This document shows, one piece after another, positions 59,589-64,000 of a stretch of DNA of 64,000 nt. The notes under the pieces were generated by a model. That model searched no databases and was not told the DNA's origin. It saw only the letters and a program-made list of their open reading frames with translations. The stretch is from an uncultured Clostridium sp. (lineage in GTDB: Bacteria > Bacillota > Clostridia > Clostridiales > Clostridiaceae). The stretch's first letter is position 1; each line of letters starts with the position of its first letter. Made by a program: the position numbers and the translations under genes. The stretch is taken from positions 186,001 to 250,000 of the forward strand of contig URKQ01000001.1 of assembly GCA_900548455.1 (NCBI GenBank). Reading direction: 5' to 3'.

Positions 59589-62500
59589 ATGGCAAGTTAT
59601 ATTAGCTATAATCTAGATCAAATATCTGATGATATATTAATACCTGCTGATGTTATAGAAGTATCAATATATCAAAATACAGTAGCTTTGCCTGTATGGG
59701 AACATTCAATTAAAGCTGCAATAGGCAGAGAGAGAGAAATTACTCTTAATTTACATGGTGTAAATATTTTAGGTAATATAGATATATTTAATAATAATTA
59801 TAATAATAAACTGTTATTTGAAGAAGAATCAATAATTGAATCAAGAGGGTATAATGAAGCAGCTATTCATGTGGGTGATAATTGTAGATTGTCAATATAT
59901 AGTAATGGTGGGACTCTTAATGCGAAAGCAAGTATCGATGGTGCAGCTATTGGTGGAAATAATGGTGAAAATGGCGGAGATATATGCATATTTGGAAAGG
60001 GGAATATAATATCATCAAGTATAAATGGTGCAGCTATTGGTGGCGGAAGTGGTGGAAATGGTGGAGTTGTATCAATATATGGACCCATAGTAGTTTACGC
60101 TAATAGTACAAATGGGGACGATATTGGAAAAGGTTTAGGCGGAAATGAGGGCTATATATTAATTTCAGATATTAATAATGTAAAAAAGTCAGATGTGGAA
60201 GATATTGATGTAAAAAGTAAACTTATGAGAATTAGCTTTAAGGATATGACATATACAGGTGTATATGCAGGAAATATTTATTTGTTTGATGGTTCTGATA
60301 TTGGGATTAATATATATGGACGAACTAATAAGAATGGAGATATATATATTCATATGACTGCAGGGAAAACCTGTTTTTTTAGAAATTCATCTATAAGTGG
60401 TTGGTGTCAAACAGATAATATAACCTTTTTAGAAAATTCAAATCAAGAAGCGATTTTTTATTTTATTAAGACAGTTTGGCTTGATAGAATTGAGGATTTA
60501 AATGGGATCTTAAATTCCTTTAAGTTTAATGGAAATGAAAGAATTTATATTTATTTTGAAAATGCTACAGATTATGATAAAAATTATAGTATTATAATTC
60601 CAGATTATATTAAGAATATTGCTTTAGTAGGCAAGGTTGTAATGGAGGACATTAATAACGCATATAGGTTTAATGTGTCAATAAATGCAGAAAGAGAAGA
60701 TGTTATTAACGTAGTTATTGATAATCTAAATTTAATTACATTTACTAATAACGGAGAAGTTTTTGTTGACATTTCTACTGTGGAACCAGGAAGTAAACTT
60801 ATCTTTAGTGGCGAAAGTTGTATTTTATCAGATGGTGGAAAATCACCAATTCATGTAGTTAATTCTAAAAATTTGATTATTATTTCCGAAAATAGTAGTT
60901 CTGTATTGGGAGGGTTAAGTAATAGTAACGCAGCTGGCATTGGAGGAAATGCTGGAGAATCTTCAGGTAATATAATTTTAAATGGTACTGGTAACCTTTA
61001 TGCTATAGCAACTGGTAGTGGTGCAGGTATTGGCGGAGGAAATGGAGGAAATGGAGGGAATATAGTAATTACTGATGGTTTGAATATTAATGTTACAGGA
61101 AGTAATGGAGCTGATGATATCGGAAAAGGCTTAGGCGGAAATGATGGATATATCCTTATCGCTAATGTAGATAGAATTAAATGTATTGAGGATAGAGACA
61201 TTAATATATTAAATAGACTAGTACCATTGTTATTTAATGACTGTGACAATGAAATATATAGTGGGGATATATATTTATACAAAAAAACTGAACAAATTAG
61301 AGAATATATTACCTATGGAAGAACTAATAAGAGTGGTAAAGCAATGTTATATGCTCCCGATGGTTCTTATTTTTTCAGGAACTTAATGAATGACGTTCGT
61401 AAAAGTACATCAAGTATATTTATTGTGGATGGAAGTATAGATGAAAAGGTTATTAAATTCAATAATGTTAAATCATGGTGGCTATCAGATTTATCACAAT
61501 TTACTTCTGACATTAGCAATTTAGTTGATATAAATGATAAGTGGGTATATATATATTTAGAAAGAGCAGCTAATGACTTTTCTAATTATTCACTAAATAT
61601 TCCCAATAATGTTGAAAGACTTGTTATTGTTGGACAGGTGGAAAGTGCAAGAAGAATCTATGATGCATCTATTAATGTTAGCAATGTTAGATTAAGTGCA
61701 ATGAATATGGGAATGGATAACTTGAATCTAAGATCAAAATTAGCTAATGGTGTATTCGTAGACATTGCTAAAAATGCTTTGGATAATATTTTGTGGTATA
61801 CAGGAGAAAATTGCATTAAATCATCTAATAGCGTGGCCGGTATTCATACAGGACCAGGAACATCCCTAAAAATCTATTCTCAAAGCGACGTTTTGGGGAC
61901 TCTGCAATGCGACTATAGTTATAGTGACGGGGCAGGAATTGGTGGAAATGCTTTAGAAGCTGCAGGAACTATAAGATTTTTAGGAGATGGATTTTTAAAT
62001 TTAGTAGGCAATGGTTTAAATAGTGGGTATGGAGCAGCCGGTATAGGTGGAGGAAGAGGATCAGATGGAGGAAATAAAACTGTCAGTGGAGGTATAAAAA
62101 TATCAGCTGAAAGTTGCCTTAGTGGAGCTTGTATAGGTGGAGGTTATGATGGAAATGGCGGAGACATGTTAGCTTTTGACAGACCCTGTATTTGGGCTGA
62201 TCAAATAGATAGTGGAGCGGCTATTGGAGGAGGTTGTGCTATAGCTAGTTCACAATTTGTTAATGGTGATGGCGGAAATATACAGTTTTTCCATGATGTT
62301 AAGGTTAGGGCCACCAATAAGGGAAATGCATGTGCTATAGGTGGAGGATATAGGGGAAATAGTGGAAATATATCAATTGAAGGTAATACAAATGTTAGAG
62401 CTAGAGCTCAGGTAAGTCAGAGAATATCTGATAGAGATGAATTTGGCAATGCTGCAATAGGTTCTGCTACTGGAAAGGTTCAAGGAAGAGTTTTAATAAC

Positions 62501-63248
62501 TATGGGTGCTAGAGTAACAGCTGAAAGTGAAAGAGGAGCTGCCGTAGGAAGTGGAAAAAGAGGAGCAGCCGCAATACCTACTGAACCTGCAAACGCTATG
62601 CTTGTAATGATATCTGGAGATGCAGAAGTTTCAGCTGTAAGTATGACTGGAGCAGGAATAGGTGGAGGAGAAGATAGGGATGGTGGAGAAATTTCAATAC
62701 TTGATAGAGCTAGCGTATTTGCTCAAAGTACAGGCATAAGAATTCAAACATTTAGAGGCTTAGGGCCTCAACTATATGAACATTCTGGAGCAGGAATAGG
62801 TGGGGGATATATGGGAGGTTCTGGTAATGTATGGATTCAAGGTACAGGCGCAGTTATTGCTAGAGGTAATGTGAATGATGTAGGAGCTGGTGAGGGATAT
62901 GTACCGTTACCAGGGTTATGGGCTGTTTTTATTATGAATTCAAATAATAATTCCAGTATACAAAAGCCAGTAAATCCAAGGGTAGCAATTGAGGGAAGGG
63001 GCTTTTCAAGATATAAGGGACCTGTTTTAATAAGGACTACAGATGGCGTCACTTGGGATGAATATACAGTGAGTACTGATGATAAAGGAGAAGTTTCTTT
63101 GCTAGGGAATTTTATAGTTACTGTAGAAATTCCAGGAAGAGAATCTACAAGATCACAAGAAGTCGCCTTTAGTCAAAGTAACGTTCCTTCAGTTATGTAT
63201 TTAAAGAATTGGCCAAGTAGAGGATTAAATATTTTTAATATTAGTTGA
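59589..63248 (+). CDS. Large glycine-rich repeat protein, beta-helix-like
   Basis: A 1219-aa acidic, Asn/Gly/Ile-rich protein with three long modules about 332 residues apart (corresponding points near residues 88, 420 and 752). Each has AGIGGG or AAIGGG repeats with G-x-x-G-G spacings: AAIGGGSGGNGG, AGIGGGNGGNGG, AGIGGGRGSDGG. Modules 1 and 2 share DDIGKGLGGN and YGRTNK. The periodic hydrophobic strands suggest a parallel beta-solenoid. The C terminus has an Ig-like stretch (KGPVLIRTTDGVTWDEYT). No signal peptide, anchor or LPXTG is visible, so it may stay inside the cell or be released with the spore or by lysis. Start: ATG after TAGGAG. A C11-type peptidase gene follows after 46 bases. Confidence 0.7.
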   Translation: MASYISYNLDQISDDILIPADVIEVSIYQNTVALPVWEHSIKAAIGREREITLNLHGVNILGNIDIFNNNYNNKLLFEEESIIESRGYNEAAIHVGDNCRLSIYSNGGTLNAKASIDGAAIGGNNGENGGDICIFGKGNIISSSINGAAIGGGSGGNGGVVSIYGPIVVYANSTNGDDIGKGLGGNEGYILISDINNVKKSDVEDIDVKSKLMRISFKDMTYTGVYAGNIYLFDGSDIGINIYGRTNKNGDIYIHMTAGKTCFFRNSSISGWCQTDNITFLENSNQEAIFYFIKTVWLDRIEDLNGILNSFKFNGNERIYIYFENATDYDKNYSIIIPDYIKNIALVGKVVMEDINNAYRFNVSINAEREDVINVVIDNLNLITFTNNGEVFVDISTVEPGSKLIFSGESCILSDGGKSPIHVVNSKNLIIISENSSSVLGGLSNSNAAGIGGNAGESSGNIILNGTGNLYAIATGSGAGIGGGNGGNGGNIVITDGLNINVTGSNGADDIGKGLGGNDGYILIANVDRIKCIEDRDINILNRLVPLLFNDCDNEIYSGDIYLYKKTEQIREYITYGRTNKSGKAMLYAPDGSYFFRNLMNDVRKSTSSIFIVDGSIDEKVIKFNNVKSWWLSDLSQFTSDISNLVDINDKWVYIYLERAANDFSNYSLNIPNNVERLVIVGQVESARRIYDASINVSNVRLSAMNMGMDNLNLRSKLANGVFVDIAKNALDNILWYTGENCIKSSNSVAGIHTGPGTSLKIYSQSDVLGTLQCDYSYSDGAGIGGNALEAAGTIRFLGDGFLNLVGNGLNSGYGAAGIGGGRGSDGGNKTVSGGIKISAESCLSGACIGGGYDGNGGDMLAFDRPCIWADQIDSGAAIGGGCAIASSQFVNGDGGNIQFFHDVKVRATNKGNACAIGGGYRGNSGNISIEGNTNVRARAQVSQRISDRDEFGNAAIGSATGKVQGRVLITMGARVTAESERGAAVGSGKRGAAAIPTEPANAMLVMISGDAEVSAVSMTGAGIGGGEDRDGGEISILDRASVFAQSTGIRIQTFRGLGPQLYEHSGAGIGGGYMGGSGNVWIQGTGAVIARGNVNDVGAGEGYVPLPGLWAVFIMNSNNNSSIQKPVNPRVAIEGRGFSRYKGPVLIRTTDGVTWDEYTVSTDDKGEVSLLGNFIVTVEIPGRESTRSQEVAFSQSNVPSVMYLKNWPSRGLNIFNIS

Positions 63249-63282
63249 ACTTGATATTAGTTGAACCTGATATTAATTGAAA
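63237..63282 (+). repeat. Three tandem 16-bp repeats at the stop of the repeat-protein gene
   Basis: Unit TTGATATTAGTTGAAC in three slightly different copies. The first includes the TGA stop of the upstream gene and the last ends just before AAAGGAG of the peptidase gene. Confidence 0.75.
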
Positions 63283-63294
63283 AGGAGCTTAAAT

Positions 63295-64000
63295 ATGATG
63301 AAAAAAAAGTGGACATTGCTTTTTTATTTAAATGGAAATAATGATTTAGGACTTGAAATGGAAAACACTTTTTTAGATTTATGCAATAGTTCATTTAATG
63401 ATGATATAAATATAGTAATAGAGATTGGCAAAGCTCCTTTAAATATAGTTAAAATGGTGCGCCTGAGAGAGTGCTATTATAAAGAAGATTGGTCAGGTGT
63501 TAGAAGATATGCAATTATCAATAATAGCTTAAAACTTGAAGAAATATTAGAAAATAAAAATATGGCAGATTATAAAGAGCTAAATGATTTTATAAGTTGG
63601 GGAATGAAAGAATTTCCTGCTGAAAGATACTTAGTTTCAATTTCTGGTCATGGTTTTATAGTCGCATCATTGAGTGATTTATGTTCTGAAAGACCTTATA
63701 TAATGGGTTTATATGAAATGACATTAGCATTAAATACAATAAAAGAACAAAATATAGACATTTTAATTCTAGATATTTGCAATATGAATACAGTAGAAAC
63801 TTTATATGAGCTTGGTAGTAAGTCTAAAAACCCAGTTAAAAATCTTTTAACGTATGTTGGAGATGGGCCATTAGAGGGCATATCATATGGTAGTATGATT
63901 AAATATTTAAATGATGATGACACAAAGGTTATATTAAATAATATGGTATCAGGATTTAATTATAATTTGGTAGCGCTAGATGTAAATCACAGTAAGTTAA
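63295..64000 (+). CDS. Clostripain-family (C11) cysteine peptidase, 5' part
   Basis: Open to the right edge (235 codons seen). The fold of caspase-like clan CD peptidases is clear: first strand KWTLLFYLNGNNDLGLEME, His119 in SISGHGF, and Cys162 in LILDICNMNTVETLYEL. His and Cys are the expected catalytic pair. Unlike secreted clostripain, the protein begins directly with the first strand of the domain and has no signal peptide. Start: ATG 63295 after AAAGGAG (a second ATG follows at 63298). It is probably cotranscribed with the repeat protein 46 bases upstream. C-terminal features are outside the window. Confidence 0.75.
   Translation, partial: MMKKKWTLLFYLNGNNDLGLEMENTFLDLCNSSFNDDINIVIEIGKAPLNIVKMVRLRECYYKEDWSGVRRYAIINNSLKLEEILENKNMADYKELNDFISWGMKEFPAERYLVSISGHGFIVASLSDLCSERPYIMGLYEMTLALNTIKEQNIDILILDICNMNTVETLYELGSKSKNPVKNLLTYVGDGPLEGISYGSMIKYLNDDDTKVILNNMVSGFNYNLVALDVNHSKL

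Noticed and set aside
59867..60088. Pro-rich minus-strand frames opposite the glycine-rich repeats
   Set aside because: Gly codons (GGN) read as Pro (NCC) on the other strand, so these frames are by-products of the repeats.
59860..62880. Regular AGIGGG-type repeats considered as a collagen-like or PE_PGRS-like domain
   Set aside because: The G-x-y collagen pattern is absent, and no mycobacterial PE domain is present; spacing with hydrophobic strands suits a beta-solenoid better.

Overview
The window is very AT-rich DNA with compact operons, AGGAGG-type ribosome binding sites, many TTG/GTG starts and intrinsic terminators. It carries a Gram-positive replicative polymerase (PolC). Together with BceAB/MacB-like ABC-two-component modules, a VanZ-like protein, a choloylglycine-hydrolase family protein and a clostripain-type peptidase, this points to Clostridium sensu stricto (Clostridiaceae, Bacillota). 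The species cannot be settled from the sequence. I found no rRNA, tRNA, CRISPR array, intact transposase or phage genes.

Layout. 1-3000: the 3' end of an unknown gene, a VanY-like peptidoglycan carboxypeptidase and a convergent LtaS/OpgB-like membrane phosphoglycerol transferase. 3.1-29 kb: an envelope-stress/drug-response block. Three paralogous modules (A 3145-8295, C 12749-17922, D 23914-28946) each have the order LolD-type ATPase, 812-846 aa FtsX-type permease, OmpR-type regulator, histidine kinase. A BcrA-type ATPase/permease pair (B, 10000-12632), a methyltransferase, polC, a DUF4177-like protein and an acetyltransferase lie among them. 29-36 kb: a short-chain dehydrogenase, a convergent patatin-like lipase, and an AraC regulator followed by a heterodimeric ABC exporter pair. 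36-39 kb: a TetR regulator and a three-gene membrane-protein operon sharing an inverted operator. 39-54 kb: mostly single housekeeping or stress genes (metallo-beta-lactamase fold, MerR, TrmO, Cu/Zn SOD, M20 amidohydrolase, RibD-like, flavin reductase, a MerR/DXS-like divergent pair, FAD-Rieske oxidoreductase, GNATs). 54.8-56.3 kb: an adenine-type purine riboswitch in front of an MTA/SAH deaminase. 57-64 kb: VanZ-like, nucleotidyltransferase-like, a choloylglycine-hydrolase family protein with Ser in place of the nucleophilic Cys, a 1219-aa glycine-rich repeat protein and the start of a clostripain-family peptidase.

The strongest unexplained signal is a pair of conserved noncoding elements, downstream of polC (22449-22790) and of the MTA/SAH deaminase (56281-56620). 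Each has a 165-nt multibranched fold of identical length with compensatory change, a conserved 3' block, and further downstream a member of a palindromic hairpin family. This looks like a duplicated structured RNA. Other leads are the repeat protein plus peptidase pair with no visible secretion signals, the Ser-for-Cys hydrolase, a 42-bp IS-end-like repeat that supplies the C terminus of a DUF2871 protein, the TetR operator pair and the MerR-type 19-bp-spacer promoter of the DXS-like gene.

Working together: modules A, C and D are read as peptide-antibiotic or envelope-stress sensors whose transporters are controlled by their own two-component systems. Modules A and D have a hairpin between transporter and sensor genes, which could lower sensor expression relative to the pump.
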